A DNA stretch of 8,199 nucleotides from Pseudomonadales bacterium (GTDB lineage Bacteria > Pseudomonadota > Gammaproteobacteria > Pseudomonadales > JAHEIH01). The notes under the pieces were generated by a model. That model had not been told where the DNA came from and did not search any database. It was given only the letters and a program-made list of their open reading frames with translations. Shown here in pieces: positions 1 to 6,352 of this stretch (position 1 is the stretch's first letter; every line of letters begins with the position of its first letter). The stretch spans positions 1-8,199 of the forward strand of contig JALRIU010000231.1 of NCBI GenBank assembly GCA_023255355.1, in the 5' to 3' direction. The position numbers were made by a program, and so were the translations under genes.

Positions 1-700
1 AGTCCTCACCGTTGAGTTCACGGGCCGTTCGTTCTAGCACTACTGAAAAATGTCTTCGCAGAGCTTTTTTATTGTAATCCGCTAAGGCCAAAGCGGTATG
101 AATACCCATATCTTGTAAACGCTTAGAGAGGCGTCGCCCCACCCCCCAAACTTCTTCAACCGGGGTAATTTGCATCAAGCGGCGCTGCCTAGCACGCTCG
201 CTCAGGTCAACTACTCCACCGGTTGCAATGTATTTCTTAGCTGCGTAATTGGCCAATTTTGCCAATGTTTTACTCGGCCCCATACCAACACATACGGTAA
301 TACCCGTATCACGATAAACGCGCTCGCGAACCTCTCGACCAAATGCGGATAATTCTTGGCAATGACGCATACCACTCAAATCGAGGAAAGCCTCATCAAT
401 CGAATATACTTCAACCCGCGGCGCCATTAACTCTAAGGTTGTCATCACCCGCGCAGAAATATCGCCATAGAGCGCATAATTTGAACTAAAAACCATGATG
501 TCGTGACGTTGAATATCCTCGCGTACCTTAAAAATTGGCACACCCATTTTGATTCCTAGTGCTTTAGCTTCGTAGGAACGAGCCACCACACAACCATCAT
601 TATTGGACAGCACCACGATAGGACGACGCTTCAAATCAGGCCGAAATAATCTCTCACAGGCAGCGTAAAAATTATTGCAATCAACCAATGCGTAAACCAT
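1..700 (-). CDS. umuC: DNA polymerase V catalytic subunit UmuC (Y-family), 3' end beyond window
   Basis: This is the Y-family translesion polymerase subunit that copies damaged DNA when bound by the cleaved UmuD' dimer. The 233 visible residues begin MVYALVDCNNFYAACER, the family N-terminus with metal-binding Asp7. The second catalytic pair is in SIDE at residues 100-103 (Asp102, Glu103). Other family signatures are SNNDGC near residue 32, SSNYALYGD near 72, and the thumb helix-hairpin-helix region VWGVGRR at 184-190. E. coli UmuC has about 422 residues, so roughly the last 190 (little finger and beta-clamp-binding tail) lie past the left edge. The reading frame is open to the edge with no lesion. 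The ATG shares one base with the umuD stop (TAATG), which indicates translational coupling in a umuDC operon. DinB is less likely, given the umuD partner and the UmuC-type motifs. Confidence 0.96.
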   Translation of the reverse strand, partial: MVYALVDCNNFYAACERLFRPDLKRRPIVVLSNNDGCVVARSYEAKALGIKMGVPIFKVREDIQRHDIMVFSSNYALYGDISARVMTTLELMAPRVEVYSIDEAFLDLSGMRHCQELSAFGREVRERVYRDTGITVCVGMGPSKTLAKLANYAAKKYIATGGVVDLSERARQRRLMQITPVEEVWGVGRRLSKRLQDMGIHTALALADYNKKALRRHFSVVLERTARELNGED

Positions 701-1137
701 TAACGCCCCCGCTGTAAGGCTCGCACAACATTGGTTACCACCCCAAAGACCTCAAACTCATCTGGATTAAGAATATGAATTTCGGGATACTCTGGGTTAT
801 GGGCACGTAACGCTAAATAAGGTCGGGTACACAGTTCTTTGACCGTCATCTCACCTTGCAGACTGGCAATCACTACATCGCCGTGTACCGCATTCACACT
901 GCGATCGACCACTAACACGTCATTAGGATAAATACCTGCATCACGCATCGACTCACCCTCAACACGCACAAAAAATGTCGCGGCCGGGTGCTGAATACAT
1001 AGCTCGTTTAAATCTAGCGTTTTTTCGATAAAATCCTGTGCAGGCGAAGGAAAACCAGCCGAAACACGCTCCAAATACAAGGGGATTTGCTGCCGCAGAC
1101 TATCGACTTCGCAGTCGCCTAATACAACCACAGACAT
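700..1137 (-). CDS. umuD: UmuD, self-cleaving subunit of DNA polymerase V (S24 LexA-like peptidase)
   Basis: UmuD is activated by RecA-stimulated self-cleavage to UmuD', which joins UmuC to form Pol V. With the ATG chosen here the protein has 145 residues, close to the 139 of E. coli. The cleavage site is Ala27-Gly28 in VSAGFPSPAQDF; E. coli has Cys-Gly. The catalytic dyad is Ser63 in GESM and Lys100 in MTVKEL. The conserved ends DLNELCIQHPAATFFV and VFGVV are present. The frame stays open upstream to a TTG at base 1185, but that start would put the LexA operator inside the gene. The ATG at 1137 has a GGAG ribosome-binding site 8 bases upstream (plus-strand 1146-1149), which decides the start. 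umuD is the first gene of the operon with umuC. It follows putA on the same strand after about 70 bases, with its own SOS promoter in that gap. Confidence 0.96.
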   Translation of the reverse strand: MSVVVLGDCEVDSLRQQIPLYLERVSAGFPSPAQDFIEKTLDLNELCIQHPAATFFVRVEGESMRDAGIYPNDVLVVDRSVNAVHGDVVIASLQGEMTVKELCTRPYLALRAHNPEYPEIHILNPDEFEVFGVVTNVVRALQRGR

Positions 1138-1150
1138 AGATAACACTCCA

Positions 1151-1176
1151 ATATACTGTACAAATATACAGTATAT
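1151..1176 (-). promoter_or_regulatory. LexA (SOS) operator of umuDC
   Basis: The core CTGT (1156-1159), 8 bases, then ACAG (1168-1171) exactly fits the gammaproteobacterial LexA box. The symmetry extends outward, with TATACTGT on one side matching ACAGTATA on the other. It ends 13 bases upstream of the umuD ATG, so bound LexA would cover the promoter -10 region and the transcription start. The extended symmetry suggests a strong operator and tight repression until RecA-induced LexA cleavage, as expected for umuDC. Confidence 0.93.
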
Positions 1177-1185
1177 TAGTGTCAA
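1156..1185 (-). promoter_or_regulatory. Probable sigma70 promoter of umuDC overlapping the LexA box
   Basis: On the minus strand a consensus -35 hexamer TTGACA lies at 1180-1185, immediately outside the LexA operator. A weak -10 candidate TGTACA occurs 17 bases further on, inside the operator; other A/T-rich registers nearby are possible. The consensus -35 with the operator across the -10 is a normal SOS arrangement. The exact -10 is uncertain. No clear rho-independent terminator separates this promoter from the upstream putA gene. Confidence 0.55.
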
Positions 1186-1207
1186 AGCCGATTGAGCTCA
1201 AGTTTTT

Positions 1208-4200
1208 TTAGTGCACTTGCTGCAATAACTCAGTATTACCACTGGCGGCCGTGGTATCCACGCACAAATGACGCTCCAGTCGGACATAAGCAATATCTGG
1301 TACGGCACAGATGAGCGGGATAATAGGCCCATGTCGCTTAGCTAAGGTACATTGATAGCGCCGCGCCAATACATCGTTGCCCCACCATATAACACCACTG
1401 ATACCCTGTACAGTCTCCAACAGCGAGGGCTCAAGAGCATCATAAGCTAAGGCCACACCGCCTAACTTACGAACTAGGTCCGCCTGCTGATCAGCTACAG
1501 TTTGGCTGGGCCCTAGGCACAATATTGGTTCACGTGCCATAGTGAACAATGTATTGGCCTCGCCAGTTGGACCAGGGCATATCTGCTGCGATAGAAATTC
1601 CCTTTCAGAGGGACATGCTGACAAGGCCAGCTGCAACGCAACCACATCAGCTAATAATGGCTGATCAAGATGTTCACAGCGCACCAAAGGAGCTTGAGGC
1701 TGACATAAACGTGCAAGATAATGAGGTCCACCTGCCTTTGGCCCGGTCCCAGACAAACCCTCACCACCAAAGGGTTGACTCTCTACCACCGCACCAATTT
1801 GATTACGGTTGACGTAGATATTCCCCGCGGAAACAAGATGAGGTAAACGCGCCGGCAAACTCGAAAGACGACTATGTAAACCAAAGGTAAGACCGTAACC
1901 CGTAGCGTTAACTGCTGCCAAGACAGGTTCGATATCCTCACCTCTGTAACGCGCAATATGCAAAACTGGTCCAAAGACCTCGCAGGGGATATCTTCAATT
2001 CCCGCAACACTTAAAATGGTAGGCGGTACAAAACAGCCATGTTGAGGGGCTGCCAATTGATGCAAGAGTTGCCCTTGCTGCCCAGCTTGCGTTATATAAG
2101 AGAGCACCTCACGGGCAGCTTGATCATCGATCAACGGACCGATATCGGTCGACCAATCCCAAGGGTCTGCTAAGGTAAGACAATCCATGGCACCCGTTAA
2201 CATCTCTAATAAAGAGGCATAAATTTCGTCTTGTACATATACACAGCGCAAGGCTGAACAACGCTGTCCAGCGCTTTGAAAGGCGCTTTCCAAAATAGCT
2301 TGTACTGCCTGTTCTAAATGGGCGGTACTATCCACCAACATAGCGTTGATACCACCGGTCTCAGCAATTAGCGGCACACCGGGGCGTGCATTGTGTGCTA
2401 AATCGCGACGAATTGACTGTGCAGTGACAAGTGAACCAGTAAATACGACACCATCAACATAGGTATGACTGCATAGCGCCGAACCCACCACCTCACCTAG
2501 CCCAGGCAAAAGTTGCAATGCTGTTTGAGGAACACCAACAGCATAAAAACATTCGACTAATCGCGCAGCCACTAAACAGGTTTGCTCTGCCGGTTTCGCA
2601 AGGACAGCATTACCACAAGCCAGTGCAGCAGCGATCTGACCACAACAAATCGCCAACGGGAAATTCCAAGGACTAATACACACAACTCGTCCTAGTGGCT
2701 CAGCATCAGTAATATTGGCAGCATAAAAACGTAAAAAATCGACGGCTTCACGCAGCTCAGCATGAGCATCAAGCAAGGTTTTACCAGCCTCGCGGTGCAA
2801 CAACGCAAAAAATTCAGGACGATGTAGTTCAAGCATATCTGCCACCTGATTTAACACGGATGAACGTTCAGACACACTAGTCGACCAGGGCATCGCTTGT
2901 TGGAACGCCGCATCAACGTCAGCCTCATTGGCATAATAAACTCGACCCACAACATCGCTGCGATTGACAGGGCTGTATACCACTTCGCATTGCCGAGGCT
3001 CATCACAAGACAATAAAGGCATAGGCCCAGCCTGCCATTGACGATTTCGGTACGGCTTGCGCAAGGTATCGAACTGACGTTGCATCACGACATCATCGAC
3101 ATCAAAACCAATCGAATTGAGTCGCTGTGGCTCAAACAGCTGATGTCCTTTAATAATGGATGTACGCTGCTGATAAGTCACAAAAGGGTCTTCAACTACC
3201 TTGGCAACAGGGACATCTTTACGCACCAGAAGATTGACAAAATTGGCATTAGCGCTGTTCTCTAGCATGCGACGAACCAAATAGGCCAATAGATCATGGT
3301 GCTGACCTATAGGCGCGTAGACACGGCAAGGACGCGACAAGTGCTTAGTACATTGCTCGTAAACGCCCTCACCCATCCCAAATAATCGCTGGTATTCAAA
3401 TGTATGCTCGGCACTGGCTAGATGCTCAATAGCGGCAATCGTATGGGCATTATGGGTAGCAAATTGTGCATATAGGCCATCATTGTATGCTAGTAAGCGC
3501 TTGGCACAAGCCATGTACGCAATATCGGTGGCAGCTTTAGAGGTATATACAGGATAGTTTTCCAATCCCTGCACCTGAGCATGTTTTATCTCTCTATCCC
3601 AGTATGCCCCTTTCACTAAACGCACGCACACGTGGCGTTGATAACGCCGACTGAGGTCATAAACATGGTCAATGACTTGAGGTGCAGACATATTGTAGGC
3701 CTGAACGACCAAGCCAAACTCTGACCATTGCCCTAAATTAGCTTGCTGTAAAACCTGCTCAAAGATTGTCAGCGTTAATGGTAGCCTTTCGCTTTCCTCT
3801 GCATCTATATTCAAACCAACATCAATACTTGCGGCTAACTCAACCAATGAAATCAATCTTGGTAACAAATCTTCCTTTAAATGATGCCGCTTTGCCGTTT
3901 TAAAAAAGGGTGACAGCGCAGAAAGCTTTACCGACAAACCATGCTGCTTGCGCTGCACTGGTGGCAATACTGCCAATGCTAAGAGTGCATCTCGGTAAGC
4001 ATTAAAATATCGCTGCGCATCTTTAGCGGTGAGCGCAGCCTCACCCAACATATCAAAAGAACATGGATATTTAGCTGATGATAGGGCCTCATCAATGGTT
4101 TGCGCCATCACAAATTTCTTACCCATGAATCGCATGGACTGATCGAACAATAATGCCATAGCAGGCTGACTAAAACTTTCAATCGTACCGCCCTGTTGCA

Positions 4201-4588
4201 CGATTTTTCCTGCCAAACTTAAACCTCGACTAGCCCAATTAACCCATTGTGAAGGTGAATGATTCACATGTTGCTGCCATTGACCGTGGCTTATTTTGTC
4301 TTTAATCAAGCGCTGCTTTTGCCAGGCATCTGGCACTCTAAGAAGGGCTTCAGCGAGCTGCATCAAAGCAATTCCCTCATGATTACTTAAACCATACTCA
4401 GCCATGAAGGCATCCATCAACGCGACAGGTTGCTGACGTAATTGCTCGACCCATTGTACAGCAAGCCGTTGAATTGAATTTCGATCAGCCTTTGTCCAGC
4501 CAAGGTAAGACTGGTGTTGAGCGACAATCACTTCTTCATCAGCGGTTTGATATTGACTCACGTTTGGTATGTTGTTCAATAAAGACAT
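1208..4588 (-). CDS. putA: Bifunctional proline dehydrogenase / L-glutamate-gamma-semialdehyde dehydrogenase PutA, without DNA-binding domain
   Basis: PutA oxidises proline to P5C with FAD, passing electrons to the membrane quinone pool, then oxidises glutamate semialdehyde to glutamate with NAD+. The protein has 1126 residues. The proline dehydrogenase barrel spans roughly 160-480: DAEESERL (262-269), RLVKGAYWD (323-331), ATHNAHT (377-383), FEYQRLFGMGEG (397-408) and YLVRRMLEN (436-444), where Arg439/Arg440 match the proline-binding arginine pair. The aldehyde dehydrogenase half (about 535-955) shows ISPWNFPLAI (638-647), general base Glu743 in AETGG, nucleophile Cys777 in GQRCSAL, and FGGEGLSGTGPKAGGP. 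A C-terminal domain of about 170 residues carries PGPTGEANT (1005-1013) and ends in the PutA tail TTAASGN. The N-terminus lacks the ribbon-helix-helix repressor domain of E. coli PutA (1320 residues), so this is an enzyme-only, type-B-like form. A strong GGAGG site (4595-4599) sits 6 bases before the ATG. Control is probably by the divergent putR. Confidence 0.97.
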   Translation of the reverse strand: MSLLNNIPNVSQYQTADEEVIVAQHQSYLGWTKADRNSIQRLAVQWVEQLRQQPVALMDAFMAEYGLSNHEGIALMQLAEALLRVPDAWQKQRLIKDKISHGQWQQHVNHSPSQWVNWASRGLSLAGKIVQQGGTIESFSQPAMALLFDQSMRFMGKKFVMAQTIDEALSSAKYPCSFDMLGEAALTAKDAQRYFNAYRDALLALAVLPPVQRKQHGLSVKLSALSPFFKTAKRHHLKEDLLPRLISLVELAASIDVGLNIDAEESERLPLTLTIFEQVLQQANLGQWSEFGLVVQAYNMSAPQVIDHVYDLSRRYQRHVCVRLVKGAYWDREIKHAQVQGLENYPVYTSKAATDIAYMACAKRLLAYNDGLYAQFATHNAHTIAAIEHLASAEHTFEYQRLFGMGEGVYEQCTKHLSRPCRVYAPIGQHHDLLAYLVRRMLENSANANFVNLLVRKDVPVAKVVEDPFVTYQQRTSIIKGHQLFEPQRLNSIGFDVDDVVMQRQFDTLRKPYRNRQWQAGPMPLLSCDEPRQCEVVYSPVNRSDVVGRVYYANEADVDAAFQQAMPWSTSVSERSSVLNQVADMLELHRPEFFALLHREAGKTLLDAHAELREAVDFLRFYAANITDAEPLGRVVCISPWNFPLAICCGQIAAALACGNAVLAKPAEQTCLVAARLVECFYAVGVPQTALQLLPGLGEVVGSALCSHTYVDGVVFTGSLVTAQSIRRDLAHNARPGVPLIAETGGINAMLVDSTAHLEQAVQAILESAFQSAGQRCSALRCVYVQDEIYASLLEMLTGAMDCLTLADPWDWSTDIGPLIDDQAAREVLSYITQAGQQGQLLHQLAAPQHGCFVPPTILSVAGIEDIPCEVFGPVLHIARYRGEDIEPVLAAVNATGYGLTFGLHSRLSSLPARLPHLVSAGNIYVNRNQIGAVVESQPFGGEGLSGTGPKAGGPHYLARLCQPQAPLVRCEHLDQPLLADVVALQLALSACPSEREFLSQQICPGPTGEANTLFTMAREPILCLGPSQTVADQQADLVRKLGGVALAYDALEPSLLETVQGISGVIWWGNDVLARRYQCTLAKRHGPIIPLICAVPDIAYVRLERHLCVDTTAASGNTELLQQVH

Positions 4589-4674
4589 AATTTACCTCCA
4601 TATTCGACTAGTATTACCGAACATTTAGGTTTATTTTCTTTTAAATAACGCAGTAAATAGGAAAATTATCTTAA
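4589..4674. promoter_or_regulatory. Divergent putA-putR control region
   Basis: These 86 bases separate the two start codons and must hold both promoters. The stretch is AT-rich, especially 4629-4674. An imperfect inverted repeat GTTTATTT...AAATAAC at 4629-4649 is a plausible Lrp-type binding site. I see no convincing -35/-10 pair for putA, as would be expected for a promoter that needs an activator. On the plus strand, TAAATA hexamers around 4642-4659 could serve putR. The putR ribosome-binding site is weak (AGGA at 4659-4662, 12 bases from the ATG), while that of putA is strong. The operator assignment is inference from gene arrangement and base composition. Confidence 0.5.
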
Positions 4675-5157
4675 ATGTTAAAAAAACTTAGAACAATAAA
4701 CTCCAATCTAGACAAATTTGATCTAGCTATCCTGAAAATTATAAGTACGGCCGGGCGCATCAGTGTCACTGAGCTGGCAGATCAAATTGGTTTATCGAAA
4801 ACACCAACTCAGTCACGCTTAAAACGTTTAGAAAACGAGGGGTATATTCGTGGTTATCGAGCTGTACTCGATCCTATTCTGTTAGGCATGGACCATATTG
4901 CCTTTGTCGAGGTTAAATTATCAGACACACGCGAACGAGCATTAGCAGAATTTAATAAAGCAGTTAAGGCAATTCCTGAAGTTGAGCAGGTGCATTTGAT
5001 TGCTGGCAACTTTGACTATTTACTGAAAGTCCGCACACACAATATGAATGATTACAGACAAGTATTAGCTGAACAGATTTCGACACTACCACACTTATCA
5101 CACACGTCCACCTATGTAGCAATGCAAGCCATTGTCGAAAATGCACCACTGAGTTAA
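4675..5157 (+). CDS. putR: Lrp/AsnC-family transcriptional regulator, probable proline-responsive putA activator PutR
   Basis: This 160-residue protein has the two-domain Lrp architecture. An N-terminal winged helix-turn-helix (about 12-63) starts at LDKFDLAILKII and has its recognition helix in GLSKTPTQSRLKRLENEGYI. A C-terminal RAM ligand-binding and oligomerisation domain (about 74-153) includes FVEVKLSDTRE, the glycine motif IAGNFDYLLKVRT (109-121) and the closing strand TSTYVAMQAI. In this family the protein forms dimers or larger assemblies, and an amino acid changes DNA binding. Divergent pairing with a putA that lacks its own DNA-binding domain is the known PutR arrangement, in which PutR activates putA in response to proline. 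The motifs KTPTQSRLKRLE, HIAFVEVKLSDTRE and TSTYVAMQA resemble PutR proteins more than global Lrp. The proline response itself is inferred from context. Confidence 0.9.
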   Translation: MLKKLRTINSNLDKFDLAILKIISTAGRISVTELADQIGLSKTPTQSRLKRLENEGYIRGYRAVLDPILLGMDHIAFVEVKLSDTRERALAEFNKAVKAIPEVEQVHLIAGNFDYLLKVRTHNMNDYRQVLAEQISTLPHLSHTSTYVAMQAIVENAPLS

Positions 5158-5210
5158 CTTAGTGCTGAAAAATACCGCGTGGCGACTTAGCATTTAAAGG
5201 TATGTCTTGA

Positions 5211-5253
5211 TTAAGCGCGGATTTGGCTTAACACTTTGACGAGTTATTAAGCC
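5211..5253. terminator. Inverted-repeat cluster between convergent putR and cupin-like gene, possible bidirectional terminator
   Basis: TTAAGC (5211-5216) can pair with GCTTAA (5226-5231) across a 9-base loop. Alternatively GGCTTAA (5225-5231) can pair with TTAAGCC (5247-5253) across a 15-base loop. The two hairpins share the middle segment and exclude each other. A small AT hairpin, AACA/TGTT (5255-5266), runs into TTTT just downstream on the plus strand. The position in the 119-bp gap between convergent genes favours a terminator role. The stems are short and lack a long U-run, so the evidence is modest. The rest of 5158-5276 holds no gene that I can support. Confidence 0.4.
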
Positions 5254-5276
5254 TAACATCAATGTTTTCAAATCTG

Positions 5277-5819
5277 CTAGGGTGCAAAATACTCCAATGG
5301 TTGACGCGGCATATTGGCGCCATCAGGTTGGGTTTCCCACCATTTTCGACTTGAACGTGAAACGTGGGTCGTAAAAATAGTTTGATTAGGGTCTTCAGAA
5401 GATTGGGACATAAATCCCCAACCCTTATTTTTAATAAATGGGCTGTGCCAGAACAAGGTCCAAGTTCCTGGTACTGCGTCGTGAATACGGTGAAAGGTAT
5501 TACCATTGACTCGCCCAAACCAACGTCTCGTTGCAATCTGGGTCATACAGCCTGATTCGCCTGCAGTTGGACATAAATCGATGAGACTTTCTTCACGGTA
5601 GCGCCCCAGCATCACGAGGGTGTAACCACGCTGCCAAGGATGATTATGGATATGCCGTTCTCTGTCGCTCGACACAAAACGATGCAAATAGACAACGTGG
5701 TTGAAAAATGTGCCGAGGTAATAGCGCTCCAAGTAGGGTCTGTCTTCTACATATATGAGACGACATGGCAATTTGGCAGAATAGTTGAAGAGAACACGGT
5801 GTAGCCATCGTGAGAGCAT
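5277..5819 (-). CDS. Cupin-like fold protein of unknown function
   Basis: From the ATG at 5819 the protein has 180 residues. I do not recognise a named family member. The layout resembles small cupin-like proteins found in bacteria and phages: a HIHNHPW motif (residues 56-62) with His56, His58 and His60 as possible metal ligands, the strand GYTLVMLGRYREE (65-77), a further histidine in FHRIHD (109-114), the strand TWTLFWHSP (119-127) and the WGF motif (134-136). Such HxHPW...H arrangements normally bind a divalent metal in a beta-barrel, but the substrate cannot be read from sequence. No signal peptide or clear transmembrane segment is seen; the N-terminus MLSRWLHRVLFNY is basic and amphipathic. 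A GTG 33 bases upstream (5852) keeps the frame open but has no ribosome-binding site, whereas GGA lies 9 bases before the chosen ATG. It lies downstream of the Rmf-like gene on the same strand and converges on putR. Confidence 0.75.
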   Translation of the reverse strand: MLSRWLHRVLFNYSAKLPCRLIYVEDRPYLERYYLGTFFNHVVYLHRFVSSDRERHIHNHPWQRGYTLVMLGRYREESLIDLCPTAGESGCMTQIATRRWFGRVNGNTFHRIHDAVPGTWTLFWHSPFIKNKGWGFMSQSSEDPNQTIFTTHVSRSSRKWWETQPDGANMPRQPLEYFAP

Positions 5820-5933
5820 GATTATGTATCCGTCAAAAATTTCAGGGAGCACTACAAAAAAGCAAAGCGAACCCTACAATCATTTGTCAGATTGATCAAT
5901 AAGAAAAGTTAGACAATGAAAAATAATGTATAG

Positions 5934-5958
5934 ATGCCTTAGCGACTAGCAAAGGCAT
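5934..5958 (-). terminator. Hairpin after the Rmf-like gene, possible terminator
   Basis: ATGCCTT (5934-5940) and AAGGCAT (5952-5958) form a perfect 7-bp stem with an 11-base loop, 28 bases past the stop codon of the Rmf-like gene. On the minus strand the stem is followed after about 10 bases by ATTATTTTTC, a loosely placed T-rich run. The structure could end the short transcript or protect its 3' end. The weak U-tract keeps confidence moderate. Confidence 0.45.
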
Positions 5959-5986
5959 TTAACAGTATCTTCACCGCGCTAGTGTA

Positions 5987-6157
5987 TTAAGCTGTACGCC
6001 CGGCTTGATAACCTTGTTTCCAAAGGTCTGCACGCCAATCACCCGAATAAGGGCAGTCTTGACGAGTTTTACCAGAGTTTGCAGCAAGAGAACCTTCGCG
6101 TTCAATATGCCAAGCTTCTTGTAACCAGAATGATTTGTGCAGGTCTTTATCTTCCAT
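5987..6157 (-). CDS. Rmf-family small protein (ribosome modulation factor-like)
   Basis: This 56-residue ORF starts MEDKDLHKSFW and ends QGYQAGRTA. Its pattern, REGSLAANSGK followed by CPY (35-37) and then LWKQGYQAG (45-53), lines up with E. coli RMF: a small-residue helix, the central CPY motif and a C-terminal W-x-x-G-[W/Y] helix. RMF (55 residues in E. coli) binds 30S subunits in stationary phase and promotes inactive 100S ribosome dimers. A consensus GGAG site lies 7 bases before the ATG, with a good promoter and structured leader upstream, so the gene is almost certainly expressed. The N-terminus is about six residues longer before the first helix, and the RMF C-terminal tail is missing, so a divergent paralog or a CrpP-like member of the same fold family is possible. 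It stands alone between glpK and the cupin-like gene. Confidence 0.75.
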   Translation of the reverse strand: MEDKDLHKSFWLQEAWHIEREGSLAANSGKTRQDCPYSGDWRADLWKQGYQAGRTA

Positions 6158-6198
6158 CACGTTTCTCCGTAATGATATTAGTTTTAGTTTCCGTGGGT

Positions 6199-6238
6199 CG
6201 ACATCCTGTCGTTTATAACCGTCCTTTCCTTGGCGGTT
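6199..6238 (-). promoter_or_regulatory. Hairpin-rich 5' leader of the Rmf-like gene
   Basis: Between the predicted promoter and the ribosome-binding site the transcript can form two hairpins. The first pairs AACCG (6217-6221) plus CC (6223-6224) with GG (6232-6233) plus CGGTT (6234-6238), with one bulge. The second is a perfect CGACA-TCC-TGTCG stem-loop (6199-6211). The leader is about 90 bases long, generous for a 56-codon gene. It may govern mRNA stability or translation; no known riboswitch class is recognised. Confidence 0.4.
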
Positions 6239-6252
6239 TTAATATGGTGTTT

Positions 6253-6280
6253 ATTATACAGCGCTTTGCGCATTAGACAA
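6253..6280 (-). promoter_or_regulatory. Sigma70-type promoter of the Rmf-like gene
   Basis: On the minus strand TTGTCT (6275-6280) serves as the -35 and a perfect TATAAT (6253-6258) as the -10, with a 16-base spacer containing GCGC-type symmetry. The predicted start near base 6246 gives a leader of about 90 bases. It points away from glpK, 73 bases past the glpK stop, so the Rmf-like gene is transcribed independently. A half CRP-like TGTGA occurs further upstream without its partner. Confidence 0.7.
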
Positions 6281-6352
6281 TTTGAATATAGTAATAATTA
6301 GTATAAAACGTGTGAATAAACCGTGCGGTAACTAGGGCAGGTTTTTACAGGA

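Noticed and set aside
1138..1185. TTG-initiated N-terminal extension of UmuD
   Set aside because: It would encode 16 extra residues across the LexA operator, lacks a ribosome-binding site, and exceeds the usual UmuD length; the ATG at 1137 has GGAG at good spacing.
1192..1209. TTGAGCTCAA palindrome followed by a T-run on the plus strand, resembling a terminator
   Set aside because: The palindrome leaves only a 3-bp stem once a loop is allowed, and the T-run is on the strand opposite to the genes here.
4964..5149. Minus-strand ORF inside putR
   Set aside because: It lies antisense to the well conserved RAM domain and has no start signals or family features.
5228..5536. Minus-strand 102-codon ORF overlapping the cupin-like gene
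   Set aside because: It is out of frame with the motif-bearing cupin-like ORF, and its product shows no recognisable motif.
5820..5852. GTG-initiated extension of the cupin-like protein
   Set aside because: No Shine-Dalgarno sequence precedes the GTG, while the downstream ATG has a weak but placed GGA; not fully excluded.
6079..6276. Plus-strand 65-codon ORF opposite the Rmf-like gene
   Set aside because: It has no ribosome-binding site and no family resemblance, and it lies antisense to a better supported gene, its leader and its promoter.
6310..6330. Possible CRP site upstream of the Rmf-like promoter
   Set aside because: Only the TGTGA half-site is present; the partner half does not resemble TCACA.
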